A stretch of 64,000 bases of DNA from Leptospiraceae bacterium (GCA_015075105.1 JABTUZ010000002.1:220001-284000); one strand, 5' to 3'. Shown: positions 17,678 through 26,945, numbered from the stretch's first letter. A program made the numbers and translations. Notes: generated by a model from the letters alone, not told the origin.

Positions 17678-18142
17678 AAATCCTACAAATGCTGCAGCAA
17701 TAGCATCCCATGAATCATCGTGTCCTGTTAAATTTTTAATTCCAAAGAGTAGTTGTATCGCTTTTTTGACCTGCTTTTTGTCTGCGTTTCCATTGCCTGT
17801 GATTCCTTTTTTAATTTGTGAAACTGTAGGCTGAATGATTTTTATCTTGGCTTCAATCAAGGTTAATAGGATGACCCCGCGTGATTCAAAAACATTTTTT
17901 GCTGTTTTTTGATTTTTTGAAAAAAATAATTCTTCTACACTTGCAAATTCAGGAATATGCTCTTCGAGGATCATTTTCAATTCATTGCGAATGATTAATA
18001 AATTTTCCGGTGAAATTGTATTTGGTGGAACTTCGATTGTTCCATAGGAAACAATGGACAATTTGTTTTTCTTTATTTCGTCTCTTTCTACAACACTGTA
18101 ACCAATTCTATGAGAGCCGGGATCAATGCCGATGATTTTCAC
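17645..18142 (-). CDS. ruvC: Holliday junction resolvase RuvC
   Basis: 165 residues. Resolves four-way DNA junctions after branch migration by RuvAB. The RNase H-like fold shows [13 protein letters not shown] (Asp7), SVEELFF, and the C-terminal acidic pair in [13 protein letters not shown]. No ruvA or ruvB is in the window. Start ATG shares a base with the stop of the gene upstream, indicating tight coupling with the SpsF-like fusion. Confidence 0.95.
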   Translation of the reverse strand: MKIIGIDPGSHRIGYSVVERDEIKKNKLSIVSYGTIEVPPNTISPENLLIIRNELKMILEEHIPEFASVEELFFSKNQKTAKNVFESRGVILLTLIEAKIKIIQPTVSQIKKGITGNGNADKKQVKKAIQLLFGIKNLTGHDDSWDAIAAAFVGFSMIGSGRIDF

Positions 18143-19722
18143 TAATTTAAAATATCCTGAATTTTTTTGATTAGATTTTTGTACCCCGAATTTTGAATGA
18201 TCAGATTTGATTTGTGAATTTGATCCACAGAAATTTTTCTAAGTTTGTTCAGTGGCCCAAGAAAGATTGAATTAGAATTTAAAGAAAAAAATTCTCCAAG
18301 CTCCGTATGATAATCTGAGATAGAATAGATGAGTGTTTTTTTTTCGAGATAGACCGACTCCATAAGGCTTTGACCAAAATACGTGCAAAAACATGAGCAT
18401 GCACTTAAAAGATTTACGTATTCATTTCGAGACAATCTGAATATTACTTCTACAGGGAAGGGGGAGTTTAACTCTCCTCCCACTCGAATATATCGAAACT
18501 CAGAACCAAAAGTCTCAAACAAAAATTTATCGAGACGTATCGATTCATCTCTGTTTCTACCGCCCGCATAAGTTAAGATAGTTTTTGTCTCGGTGTTTTG
18601 AACTTTGTAATAATCTATTATGGAAGGATAAAGAATATTTTGTAAAGAGTTCTGAAAATTGATTTTTGGATGAGGCAATACGTCAAAGTGATAAAATTGA
18701 TCTCTATCTGGTCCAAAGTTATCTATTAAAAGTATTTTTTTTGAGTAAAAATTTTCAGGAAGAATCACGTCTCTATAATCAATTATAGCTAAATCAAAAT
18801 TTTCATTTATCTGAAATTTTGAACTTAAAGATACGTTATACCCAAGGGCAGATAATTTTACGTGGAGGATTTTACTTCTTTCAAAATGCCCTGTACCGTG
18901 TGTATTTAGGGGAGCGTATATAATTTGAATTTTTTGTTTTGAGTTTTTTGAGGATATATTCACAGAAAAAGATATTTGTTCTACAGAATCATTGATCGTA
19001 AAAATTTCAGGCTTTTCTTTATACAAACTAATTACTTCTTTAACTCCAAAAAAGAAATTATCTTTACACAATTCTAAATATACTTTTTCTGCTAATTCAA
19101 AATCTTTATCCTCATCTATCGTAAGTCGTATCTTTTTTGAAATCAGAATTTCTTCTGCTGACAAGTATGATTGTAATTTTATAAATTGAAATTTTTGTGA
19201 GTCTTCCTTAATGTGAAGGCTGACATGCTCTCTATGTCTATCTTGCAGATTGACAGAAGGTGATTCGCATAACGCATGATTTGTAAAAATTTCTCCACCC
19301 ATTCCAATTGGAATATTTGAAAATGAGGCAATATCTGCTAATGAATCGTTTAATGCTTCACACAATAATTCTAAATACGAAACATCAAGAAAAGGATTAT
19401 CCCCTGTTAAACGAATAATTTCTTTTGCTCCGAATTTTTCAGATGCTAAAATATATCTTTCTCTTACATCGTTTTCACTACCTTCAAAAAACAAAAATTG
19501 TCTTTGAGTAAGAAATTTTTTTAATTCTGTATCATTGTCAGGAATAAGGAAAACAATTCTATCCTCAGGCAGTACTTGTTTTAATCTAAGATAAATGTGA
19601 TCTAATATAGTTAGATTTGATTTTTCAGGAAGTGTTTTTAACACTTTCCTTGGTAGTCTCGTCGAGCCGCTACGAGCCTGAACAAAAGCAAAAACACTAT
19701 GCGTTGAATGTGTACCACTCAT
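18142..19722 (-). CDS. SpsF-like cytidylyltransferase fused to a PseG-like glycosyltransferase domain
   Basis: 526 residues in two halves. Residues about 9-240 are an SpsF/NeuA-type nucleotidyltransferase: [47 protein letters not shown] and [17 protein letters not shown]. Residues about 262-526 resemble the GT-B half-fold of Pse[32 protein letters not shown], and [29 protein letters not shown]. The enzyme probably activates a sialic-acid-like or related sugar and acts on the nucleotide sugar. Its start overlaps the spiro-SPASM gene by 26 bp. The exact substrate is unknown. Confidence 0.8.
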   Translation of the reverse strand: MSGTHSTHSVFAFVQARSGSTRLPRKVLKTLPEKSNLTILDHIYLRLKQVLPEDRIVFLIPDNDTELKKFLTQRQFLFFEGSENDVRERYILASEKFGAKEIIRLTGDNPFLDVSYLELLCEALNDSLADIASFSNIPIGMGGEIFTNHALCESPSVNLQDRHREHVSLHIKEDSQKFQFIKLQSYLSAEEILISKKIRLTIDEDKDFELAEKVYLELCKDNFFFGVKEVISLYKEKPEIFTINDSVEQISFSVNISSKNSKQKIQIIYAPLNTHGTGHFERSKILHVKLSALGYNVSLSSKFQINENFDLAIIDYRDVILPENFYSKKILLIDNFGPDRDQFYHFDVLPHPKINFQNSLQNILYPSIIDYYKVQNTETKTILTYAGGRNRDESIRLDKFLFETFGSEFRYIRVGGELNSPFPVEVIFRLSRNEYVNLLSACSCFCTYFGQSLMESVYLEKKTLIYSISDYHTELGEFFSLNSNSIFLGPLNKLRKISVDQIHKSNLIIQNSGYKNLIKKIQDILN

Positions 19723-21220
19723 CGCATTGCAAACAAGGTGCTTTTGTTAAGGAATGATTTCCGTGAAGAGAATTAGAAAAAGAATCAAGTCCTCTATTCC
19801 AAATCTCGATTATTGAATTCGTATTCAGATTGCCTATAGAATTCTGAAAATCTTGTCTGCAAATTGCCACACTGCCGTCGTGGCAAATATACATATCTCT
19901 CGTGAGATGCCAACAAAATTCTCTTTTGATTGGAGTTAGGTCGCTTACTCTTTTTTCAGGCATTAGTTCTGCATAACGATTGTATTTTTGTAAAATCACA
20001 TTGATTTGTTTTTCTTCAAAGAAGTTGAAATAATTTTCTATTTGATTTTCGACTTCTTTCATTTTGATAATCTGAACATGGAGGTTGCCTTTTTGAAGAA
20101 ATTTTTCCAATTGATTTATTTTCTTTAATAGATCGGGTAAAATATTTTTTCCATAAATAGAATGATATTGCTTTTCGTCTAACGTACTCAAATTTACAAT
20201 GAAGGTAAGTTTCTTCTTTTCTCCAAGTGAAAGACCCTCGATAAACTGAATCAGGTTATCAATGTCGGTGGACAAAGATGTTTCTACAATAAGCTCCTTT
20301 AAGGAGTCAGTGAAAAGAGCAGCTTTGACTATATCGTTAAATTCTGGATGGAGCAAAGGCTCTCCCATTCCACCAAAACAAACTGAAAAAGGAGAATGAA
20401 AATATTCATTCATATCCTTGAAAAGACTTTGCAGAAATTCTGTATTCAAATATTGACCATCTGAATCATTAGAAATATATTGTCTCGGACAGAAAGTGCA
20501 TTTTAAGTCACAACCTCTAAACAATTCAATCTCAATGTAAGACGGTGATGAGCGAAATATTTTAGGGAATTTCATGAGTAAAGGGAGTATTTCTTTGTAA
20601 GTGGTCTTAGAATTTTCCTTTAATAAGGAATCTACTAAAACTGATGAGCGTGAATCCTTTAAAGAAAAATTCAAACGGTATTGTCGAAGGTCAGGCGGAG
20701 AATAAAAAATCTCTACGTCGTAATTGTTTATATTTTTCAATAAATATTCATGAGTAGCCGTTTCTAATTTTTTAGGGAGAGATAACACAAATTCTCTCGA
20801 TATAAAAAAGGGAACTATTCCAGCTGGAAGATTTTCAGAGTAAGAATATTGAGAAAGATATTTTTTATGACGAGAAAGTAATTCTTGGGTTAGGTTTGTA
20901 TCAAGTAAAGGAAAGATTCCAGGTATATAAACAAAAAAAACCTCATCTATATCACTATCCCCTGAAATAGAAGGTGGTAATTTCTCAGTTACTTTTTGTA
21001 AAAAATCCAACTCATCAGTTGAGTGAATCGCTTGAATATCAAGAAAATACTTTTTTAAAATTTCAATATCTTGATTAACAAAAATTTTTAAATTAGGGAA
21101 AACTTCTTTTAATTTTTCTGAAAATTTAAAAACTAAATTTGAGTAATTCTCTATCTGCTCTACATTTTCCTGAGTTAAGAAAATTGAAACAAGAGAAGGA
21201 TGAAATTCGAGTAGATTCAT
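19697..21220 (-). CDS. spiro-SPASM protein (radical SAM with SPASM domain)
   Basis: 507 residues. The radical SAM cluster motif is C237-xxx-C241-xx-C244 (GCDLKCTFCPRQY), followed by FGGMGEPLLHPEF. The C-terminal SPASM domain, carrying auxiliary iron-sulphur Cys, reads FCWHLTRDMYICHDGSVAICRQDF and CLQCDEWY. Residues 1-225 precede the radical SAM barrel and look like a worn nucleotidyltransferase (IPGIFPLLDTNL, ENLPAGIVPF). The family TIGR04321 is confined to spirochaetes and its reaction is unknown. It overlaps the SpsF-like gene and follows the surA-like gene by 10 bp. Confidence 0.88.
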   Translation of the reverse strand: MNLLEFHPSLVSIFLTQENVEQIENYSNLVFKFSEKLKEVFPNLKIFVNQDIEILKKYFLDIQAIHSTDELDFLQKVTEKLPPSISGDSDIDEVFFVYIPGIFPLLDTNLTQELLSRHKKYLSQYSYSENLPAGIVPFFISREFVLSLPKKLETATHEYLLKNINNYDVEIFYSPPDLRQYRLNFSLKDSRSSVLVDSLLKENSKTTYKEILPLLMKFPKIFRSSPSYIEIELFRGCDLKCTFCPRQYISNDSDGQYLNTEFLQSLFKDMNEYFHSPFSVCFGGMGEPLLHPEFNDIVKAALFTDSLKELIVETSLSTDIDNLIQFIEGLSLGEKKKLTFIVNLSTLDEKQYHSIYGKNILPDLLKKINQLEKFLQKGNLHVQIIKMKEVENQIENYFNFFEEKQINVILQKYNRYAELMPEKRVSDLTPIKREFCWHLTRDMYICHDGSVAICRQDFQNSIGNLNTNSIIEIWNRGLDSFSNSLHGNHSLTKAPCLQCDEWYTFNA

Positions 21221-21230
21221 AAAAATTTCA

Positions 21231-22286
21231 TCATTGCCTTTTTTCGTTATTTTTATCTGTCGGCAAGTCTTCTGGTCTTTGAAAACTTTCTTCAGGAGTG
21301 TCTAATTTATTTTCTTTAATATATTCTTTATCATAAATCGTAATTGAAATCTCTCTTCTTCTTGAAAGAACCCAGTTATCGAAGGAATCTTCTTCTTTGT
21401 CTCTGTAAAGCATATTTTGAATTCCTTTTTTAACAAGCTCAAGAGGAGTAGGTCGCTTTCCTTCCATTTTAATAATACAATATCGTTTACGCTCGTCCCT
21501 GAATACATCCGAAATTTTTCCTTCGGGTAATCCCATTGCCACTGTTGCTGCAATTTTATTTTGCTTATATAATTCAAAAGCAGGAATCCAATCTATGAGT
21601 CCCCCATTTTTATAATTAGATTGATTTCTAGGGCCGCTTGCAATTAATTTAAATGATTCGGGATCCTTTAGGGCTTCATTTCTAATTGCAGTGATTTCTT
21701 TTGATATTCGAGTCTCTTCTTCTAAGGAGTGCTTTGAAGGAATCAGAGCAATTTCTCTTAGCCGAATTTCGAAACCTACTTTGTTTTTATTTGCGTTGTA
21801 CCAACTTAGAATTTCTTTATCACTTGGAAGTTTTGTATTTACCCGTACTTGCAGAAGTTGTCCTTTTTTAATTTGATAAGGAAGCTCACTAACCCACATA
21901 TCAAAACTCATTCCTGTTTGAGCTTGAATGTTTTTTTCGAAAACGGCACGATCCTTTATTCCCATGACTTCCATTCTTTTTTCAATTTCAGTATCTATGC
22001 GTTTTTCTGTAACTTGAATGGATTCTTCTTCGGCAGTAATATCTACAATGGCTCTCGCAATTAAAAAATCCAAGACTTGAGTCTTCATCGAAGCTTTATG
22101 ATTAATCTTTGGTAGAAATTTTGATAATTTTTTGTATTTATCTTCTCCATACTCATAGTCAATTTGAGTAATCGAAGTGTTTTTGATCGTTGCAAGAATC
22201 TTGTTTAATGATTCTGCACTAAAAATTACAGAAAAAGGAAAGAGAAAAACAAGCAATAAGGTGAAATTTTTTAAGAAAGAAAACAT
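21231..22286 (-). CDS. surA: SurA-like periplasmic chaperone / parvulin-type peptidyl-prolyl isomerase
   Basis: 351 residues with a signal peptide (1-24). The SurA N-terminal region (LATIKNTSITQIDYEYGEDKY, QVLDFLIARAIVDITAEEESI, QAQTGMSFDMWVSEL) is followed by one parvulin-like domain (VGFEIRLREIALI, NGGLIDWIPAFEL, GKISDVFRDERKRYCIIKMEG). It would fold outer-membrane proteins in the periplasm. Escherichia coli SurA has two parvulin domains; only one is seen here. It heads the gene cluster running to ruvC. Confidence 0.8.
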   Translation of the reverse strand: MFSFLKNFTLLLVFLFPFSVIFSAESLNKILATIKNTSITQIDYEYGEDKYKKLSKFLPKINHKASMKTQVLDFLIARAIVDITAEEESIQVTEKRIDTEIEKRMEVMGIKDRAVFEKNIQAQTGMSFDMWVSELPYQIKKGQLLQVRVNTKLPSDKEILSWYNANKNKVGFEIRLREIALIPSKHSLEEETRISKEITAIRNEALKDPESFKLIASGPRNQSNYKNGGLIDWIPAFELYKQNKIAATVAMGLPEGKISDVFRDERKRYCIIKMEGKRPTPLELVKKGIQNMLYRDKEEDSFDNWVLSRRREISITIYDKEYIKENKLDTPEESFQRPEDLPTDKNNEKRQ

Positions 22287-22303
22287 AGAATAGATTTTAG
22301 TTT

Positions 22304-22420
22304 TTATTCTCCACTATGCCTATATTGGTAGTTTGATGCAAGTAGAAATGGGAAAATCAATCCAAATATTATTAATGGTACACCGGCTAAAAGTCCTTCT
22401 TGGAAATATATATCGCTCAA
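22304..22420 (-). CDS. possible 38-residue single-helix membrane peptide
   Basis: In the 291-bp gap upstream of surA, the minus strand has a frame starting TTG (22420-22418), preceded by an in-frame TGA. It encodes LSDIYFQEGLL, then a hydrophobic helix (GVPLIIFGLIFPFLLAS), then a polar NYQYRHSGE tail, and stops at 22304, 17 bp before surA. Its composition is very protein-like, but it has a TTG start and no clear Shine-Dalgarno. Confidence 0.35.
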   Translation of the reverse strand: MSDIYFQEGLLAGVPLIIFGLIFPFLLASNYQYRHSGE

Positions 22421-22577
22421 TATTCAGGTAAAATCACTATTTACTTGCGATACAAAACCCATTTTAGAGCTTTTGCAATAGCATCATAAATCCATATATT
22501 GAAATGATTTACTTAAAATCAAGAAATAAAAAAAGTGTAACCATACTCTTTAATACATTCTGACTCCAAAAAAAACT

Positions 22578-24176
22578 ATGACCAGAAAAACTTTTTTAAC
22601 CTTTCTTGCTTCTTGTGCGGCTTCTATAGGAGGAGCTCTTATTTTTAGAAAATTTTTTCAACATAGAATTTCTGGAAAAATAGTTGGTCCAGATAAAATG
22701 TCAGGCCATTCCTTTAGAGATAAAATTTTCCAAACTTCTCCTTCTAATGCTATTCAATCTAATGTATTAATTTTAGGTGGGGGAATTTCTGGATTGAGCG
22801 CAGGCTACTATTTATCTAAAGCTGGCTTTTCTGATTACACGATATTAGAAATGGAAGATACGATAGGAGGGAACTCAAAATTTGGTGAAAATTCAATCAG
22901 TAAATACCCTTGGGGATCGCATTACCTCCCTCAACCTACATCATCAATGCCTTTTCTTACAGGATTTTTAAAAGATGCAGGAATTGTAATTGGCTCAAAG
23001 CCTAATGGAGAGCCTATATTCGATGAAAAATATCTTTGCTTTGATCCGGACGAAAGAATTTTTATTCACGGGAAATGGCAAGAAGGACTTTTTCCAAAAC
23101 TTGCCTCTTCAAGCGAAGTATTTCGAGAAAAAGAAAAATTTGAAAAGCTTATGAACAATTGGAGAAAAAAAATTGGTAGAGACGGAAAAAAAGCATTTAC
23201 GATTCCTGTTGATTTTTCTTCAAAAGATCCTGAATTTTTAAAATTGGATCAGATTACTTTTTTCGAATATCTAAAAATTGAAGGGTTTCAAACAAAAGAA
23301 TTATTGTGGTATGCAGAATACGCAACTCGTGATGACTATGGATCCTCACTTACAAATACATCGGCTTGGGCAGGAATCCATTATTATGCCTCAAGGGCAG
23401 TTGATCCAAAAGGAGAAGAACTTCCTCCTCTAACTTGGCCTGAAGGAAATGGATTTCTTGTATCTAAACTACAGTCTATGACGACAGGAAAAATAGAAAC
23501 AGGAGAAGTAGTCTATAAAGTTTCTTCTGAAAACTCAAAATGGAAAGTTTTAACTTTTAATAAAAAATCAAATCAAACTAAATTATACATTTGCAATTCG
23601 TTGATATATTCACTTCCACAATTTACAAGAAAATATATTCTTGGAAATAATCCTTACCATAATGACTTTGTTTATTCTCCATGGATGGTTGCAAATCTTA
23701 CAGTCAGTCAAGTCCCTGAAGGAAGAGGAGCTCCCACCTCTTGGGATAATGTAATTTATAACAGCTCTTCTTTAGGTTATATTGTTTCGACTCATCAGAG
23801 TTTCAGATTTCAAGAGAAGAAATCAGTTCTTACTTATTATTTTCCTTTTATTGATGATGATACTTTGGCAACGAAGCACAAACTGGAAAAGAAAAACTGG
23901 ACTGATTGGAAAAATTTCATATTAAAAGATTTAAAAAAATGTCACAGAGACATTGAATCTTATGTGGAAAATATAGACGTTATGCTCCATGCACATGCAA
24001 TGATTCGCCCTACTGTAAATTTTATCTGGGGAAAGTCGAGAGAAAAGTCTATGAAATCAATTGGATCTATTCATTTTGCACACAGCGATCTAAGCGGGAT
24101 TTCAATTTTTGAAGAAGCTCATTTTAGAGGTTTTGCCGCAGCCCGAAAAGCTCTTCACTCAATCAATAAATCTTGA
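22578..24176 (+). CDS. FAD-dependent amine-oxidase-like oxidoreductase, membrane-anchored or exported
   Basis: 532 residues. An N-terminal hydrophobic segment after MTRKTF (about 7-24) serves as anchor or signal. The Rossmann FAD motif VLILGGGISGLSAGYYLS (63-80) continues into ILEMEDTIGGNSK, as in amine oxidase/phytoene desaturase-type flavoproteins, and the C-terminus has the HFAHSDLSGISIFEEAHFRGFAAAR cofactor motif in modified form. Substrate unknown. No Shine-Dalgarno is visible, and it stands alone between gaps of 291 and 410 bp. Confidence 0.75.
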   Translation: MTRKTFLTFLASCAASIGGALIFRKFFQHRISGKIVGPDKMSGHSFRDKIFQTSPSNAIQSNVLILGGGISGLSAGYYLSKAGFSDYTILEMEDTIGGNSKFGENSISKYPWGSHYLPQPTSSMPFLTGFLKDAGIVIGSKPNGEPIFDEKYLCFDPDERIFIHGKWQEGLFPKLASSSEVFREKEKFEKLMNNWRKKIGRDGKKAFTIPVDFSSKDPEFLKLDQITFFEYLKIEGFQTKELLWYAEYATRDDYGSSLTNTSAWAGIHYYASRAVDPKGEELPPLTWPEGNGFLVSKLQSMTTGKIETGEVVYKVSSENSKWKVLTFNKKSNQTKLYICNSLIYSLPQFTRKYILGNNPYHNDFVYSPWMVANLTVSQVPEGRGAPTSWDNVIYNSSSLGYIVSTHQSFRFQEKKSVLTYYFPFIDDDTLATKHKLEKKNWTDWKNFILKDLKKCHRDIESYVENIDVMLHAHAMIRPTVNFIWGKSREKSMKSIGSIHFAHSDLSGISIFEEAHFRGFAAARKALHSINKS

Positions 24177-24586
24177 TCTTGCTATGCTTTCAATGTAGGA
24201 ATTATTCTGAAGACAGATGACTGAAATAGTGGAGTTGGAATTTTTTTTATTAATTTTATCTTTTAGGATGAGGTTTTAAACTTTTGCTTTTAGTACAGAT
24301 TTTGCACTTTTCGTGCTAAAATGTGGGATCTCCACTCTTTTCTGTAAAGTGCATGTTTTATACCAATTGCTCACCTTTCACGCAAAAATGTGGGAACTCC
24401 ATCTTTTTGAGGAATTTCACATTTAATGCGGGTTCAGAACTTTTTCTGTAAAAACTAAAAAAATTTTTCTAAATTTAAATAAATTTTATTTCTATCACGA
24501 TATTATTTTACCTTATATCAAGGGGTAGGGATAGTAGAGTGGGGATCAGGGATAGAGGAATGAAGATTTTATATTAGGAGAATACT
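24177..24586. other. 410-bp gap with short interspersed repeats
   Basis: I see no gene before the DUF1564 remnant. The gap holds two imperfect direct repeats (24318-24340 and 24384-24408), outer arms TGCACTTT and AAAGTGCA around the first copy, and an AT-rich stretch leading to the TAGGAG Shine-Dalgarno of the pseudogene at 24575-24580. Confidence 0.5.
24318..24408. repeat. pair of short dispersed repeats (ATGTGGGAACTCC type)
   Basis: AAAATGTGGGATCTCCACTC (24318-24337) recurs as AAAATGTGGGAACTCCATC at 24385-24403. The second, reverse-complemented, shares ATGGAGTTCCCAC with the coding sequence at the left edge of the window. Similar GTGGGAACTCC elements are, as I recall, scattered through Leptospira genomes. 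Confidence 0.5.
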
Positions 24587-25046
24587 ATGAACCCAAAAAA
24601 TTTGAGCAGAACAATCAGTCTGCTTATTCAGAAAAATTTATGGATGAGTTTAATTCGAGGACTGAAACTATTTCGAGAGAAGATTACTTTCAATCAATTG
24701 CTGGAGATATAGGAATGTTACTACTTTGGCAGACTTTGAAAAGTTGGATTGTGTGAAGACGGTGTATCAGGAAGAAGGCAAAATTGCATAAAAGAAGAAC
24801 TTTCGTCCGGAGATTGCAGATTGGATTGAGCTTGGCGAATTTGCTCAATGGCTTGGTATTTCCCGAACGGCTCTTTTTACTCTTCTTTTGTTGCTTGACA
24901 TTGCCGGATGGGACATAATCATCCCTGCCAAGTTCTATGACTTTGGAGTTCCACCCAAGGTCAGTTCTATTGCGGTAGGAGTTTACCTCTCCAAGAGAAA
25001 AACTATACGATACAATAGGCTGATACGACATAAGAAAAGAGAATAG
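24587..25046 (+). pseudogene. DUF1564-like gene, frameshifted
   Basis: A good Shine-Dalgarno (TAGGAG) and ATG start a frame that stops after about 41 codons. The adjacent frame carries plausible N-terminal sequence (EPKKFEQNNQSAYSEKF, RTETISREDYFQSIAGD) until TGA near 24758. A third frame from about 24789 to TAG (25044-25046) encodes the family-like C-terminus: FRPEIADWIELGEFAQWLG, ISRTALFTLLLLL, FGVPPKV and YLSKRKTIRYNRLIRHKK. At least two frame changes are needed, so it is a pseudogene. It is paralogous to the fragment at 1-114. The DUF1564 assignment is from memory of Leptospira family members. Confidence 0.6.
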
Positions 25047-25148
25047 CGAAAACAACCATATAAAGAAGCTTAAAAAAACAATAAAGATAAAAAATACACG
25101 AGCCAATCTATGTCCTTTTTGTTTACGGAAAAACATATATTGAAAACT

Positions 25149-26483
25149 ATGCAAATACCACATATAAAAACGATGAATCCTTCAAAAGAAAAGATCTCTT
25201 TTAGCGTCTATGCTAAAACTCCTAAAATCATCAACGAAATCCAGAAAGGAGCACAAAACGCTGAGGAGGAAGATAAATTTTATCAACCTCATATAACATC
25301 TGAGCTATACAAAGCTGTTGATTATTTAAATTATGGACAATCTAAATCAAGACTGTTTATTGTAGAATTTGACGCAAACGATGAAGAATTGATCAACACT
25401 CTTGCCAAAATTCATGACGACCCTTGGCTACATGGAACAGTGATTGTTGTTATTTCTTCAAAATTATCTAAATTAGAAATGGATCAATTGCTCAAGTTTG
25501 GAGTGATTGATTTCATCAGTATCAATGAAATAAAATATAAATTTCCAACTGTAATAAAAATCATCACAAGCAATACAGAAATATTTGAATCTCAACAATT
25601 TATTGCAGAGCATTCTACACAAAAGAAAGGAACGATTACGATTAAAAATAGCTTATTGCTTGTTCCCAAAGCGACAAATATTTTATTAAATTTTTGTTAT
25701 GCGGTTGGATTTCGAAATTTAGACACCTACTCAAAAATTTCAATTTGTCTGCACGAGATGATTACAAACGCTATTGAGCACGGAAATTGTGAAATTGGTT
25801 ATAGCATGAAGACCAATATCATAAACCAGAATTTGAATATAGTGGACATTGTCAAAGAAAGAGCATCGCTCCCTGAAAATCTAAATAAAAGAGTTAGAGT
25901 TCGCTACAATATCAATAGCAAAAGGGCAGTAATTGTAGTAATAGACGAGGGAAAAGGGTTCAACTCTACCGATATACCCAATCCGTTAAATGAAGACAAT
26001 GTGTTCATGGTTCATGGAAGAGGAATCATGATGACCAGAACTTTTGTGGATGAAATGTCTTATAATACTAAGGGAAACAAGGTTCGCTTAGTATTTTATA
26101 ATGAGTTGGAAGTGTTAAGGCGAGAAGGAGATTTACATCAACTTACCTCAGAGCCTGTCCTACATTTAAAGGCTGGTGAAGTTTTATTTGAAGATGATTC
26201 AGAGAGTGATTACTTTTATTATATATTGAGTGGTAAATTAGGAGTCTATGTAAATAATAAGCAGGTTGCGATTTCTACACCGGAAGATATGTTTGTAGGG
26301 GAAATGGCTTTTTTACACCACAATAGAAGAACAGGAACAGTAAAAGCTTTATCGAGTGCAAAATTACTCCCCATTTCCAGAAATGGTTTCATTAATATGA
26401 TAAAAAAATATCCTTACGCCGGTGTATTTTTAGCAAGGCTTTTGACTAAGAGGCTTGCAGAGAAAAATCGAGAAACTACATAA
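25149..26483 (+). CDS. RsbW-like GHKL ATPase fused to a cyclic-nucleotide-binding domain
   Basis: The longest frame begins at 25110, but an ATG at 25149 (MQIPHIK) or 25173 (MNPSKEK) gives a more natural start. Three parts, numbered from 25110: 28-160, a receiver-like alpha/beta region (KSRLFIVEFD, GTVIVVISSKLSK) without the phosphoacceptor set; 180-345, a GHKL ATPase (ISICLHEMITNAIEHGN, VVIDEGKGFNSTDIPNP, VHGRGIMMTRTFVDEM); 350-457, a cNMP-binding/Crp-like beta-roll (GEVLFEDDSESDYFYYILSGK, FVGEMAFLHHNRRTGTV). The protein probably gates an RsbW-type activity by cyclic nucleotide or a similar ligand, which is inference. It follows the DUF1564 pseudogene. Confidence 0.8.
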   Translation: MQIPHIKTMNPSKEKISFSVYAKTPKIINEIQKGAQNAEEEDKFYQPHITSELYKAVDYLNYGQSKSRLFIVEFDANDEELINTLAKIHDDPWLHGTVIVVISSKLSKLEMDQLLKFGVIDFISINEIKYKFPTVIKIITSNTEIFESQQFIAEHSTQKKGTITIKNSLLLVPKATNILLNFCYAVGFRNLDTYSKISICLHEMITNAIEHGNCEIGYSMKTNIINQNLNIVDIVKERASLPENLNKRVRVRYNINSKRAVIVVIDEGKGFNSTDIPNPLNEDNVFMVHGRGIMMTRTFVDEMSYNTKGNKVRLVFYNELEVLRREGDLHQLTSEPVLHLKAGEVLFEDDSESDYFYYILSGKLGVYVNNKQVAISTPEDMFVGEMAFLHHNRRTGTVKALSSAKLLPISRNGFINMIKKYPYAGVFLARLLTKRLAEKNRETT

Positions 26484-26520
26484 AAACTAAAAGAAATAAA
26501 AAAACTCATAGAAATTTTCG

Positions 26521-26548
26521 TGGACAATCTGACTTTTTATGATATTAT
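26521..26548 (+). promoter_or_regulatory. sigma-70-type promoter of the VOC gene
   Basis: TGGACA (26521-26526), 16-bp spacer, TATTAT (26543-26548); each hexamer matches five of six consensus bases. AAAGGTG and the ATG at 26573 follow. Confidence 0.6.
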
Positions 26549-26572
26549 GACATTAAAGGTGTAAAAATCAAG

Positions 26573-26941
26573 ATGATTATAGTAGAAAACATAGATCATA
26601 TCAATATTGCAGTCACAGACTTGGAGTCTTCGGCAAAGTTTTATTCTGAATTATTTGATTTTGAAGTATTAAACAACCGTGACAATGAATCTATACTTAT
26701 GACTCTTGATCCGATCAAGATTAAATTAATCAAAATCGACAAAGTAAAAAACCAGCTAACTGAGCTTGGACTTCCTACTTTAAGTTTCACAATGGATGTT
26801 GACGATTTCACGGAGGCAATCAACGAGATTGAGGCTAAAAAAATAAAGATAGAGAAAGGCCCTGAAGAAATCGATGGTGGTGAGTCTTTACTTTTTTCAG
26901 ATCCGAGTGGAAACCTAATCGAAATCTACTATCAAGAATAA
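26573..26941 (+). CDS. VOC (glyoxalase/bleomycin-resistance) family protein
   Basis: 122 residues, a single vicinal-oxygen-chelate unit pair: VENIDHINIAVTDLESSAKFYSELFDFEV at the start and GGESLLFSDPSGNLIEIYYQE at the end. The first His (HINI) and the final Glu (IEIYYQE) are the usual metal ligands of the family. The reaction cannot be predicted from sequence. It has its own promoter and converges on the 72-residue gene, leaving 4 bp between the two. Confidence 0.85.
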   Translation: MIIVENIDHINIAVTDLESSAKFYSELFDFEVLNNRDNESILMTLDPIKIKLIKIDKVKNQLTELGLPTLSFTMDVDDFTEAINEIEAKKIKIEKGPEEIDGGESLLFSDPSGNLIEIYYQE

Positions 26942-26945
26942 ACTC

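Noticed and set aside
1-25046. DUF1564-like copies at 1-114 and 24587-25046 as ends of a mobile element
   Set aside because: The genes between them are ordinary chromosomal genes (uvrB, ruvC, trmL), there is no transposase or integrase, and the copies differ; they are better read as dispersed gene-family members.
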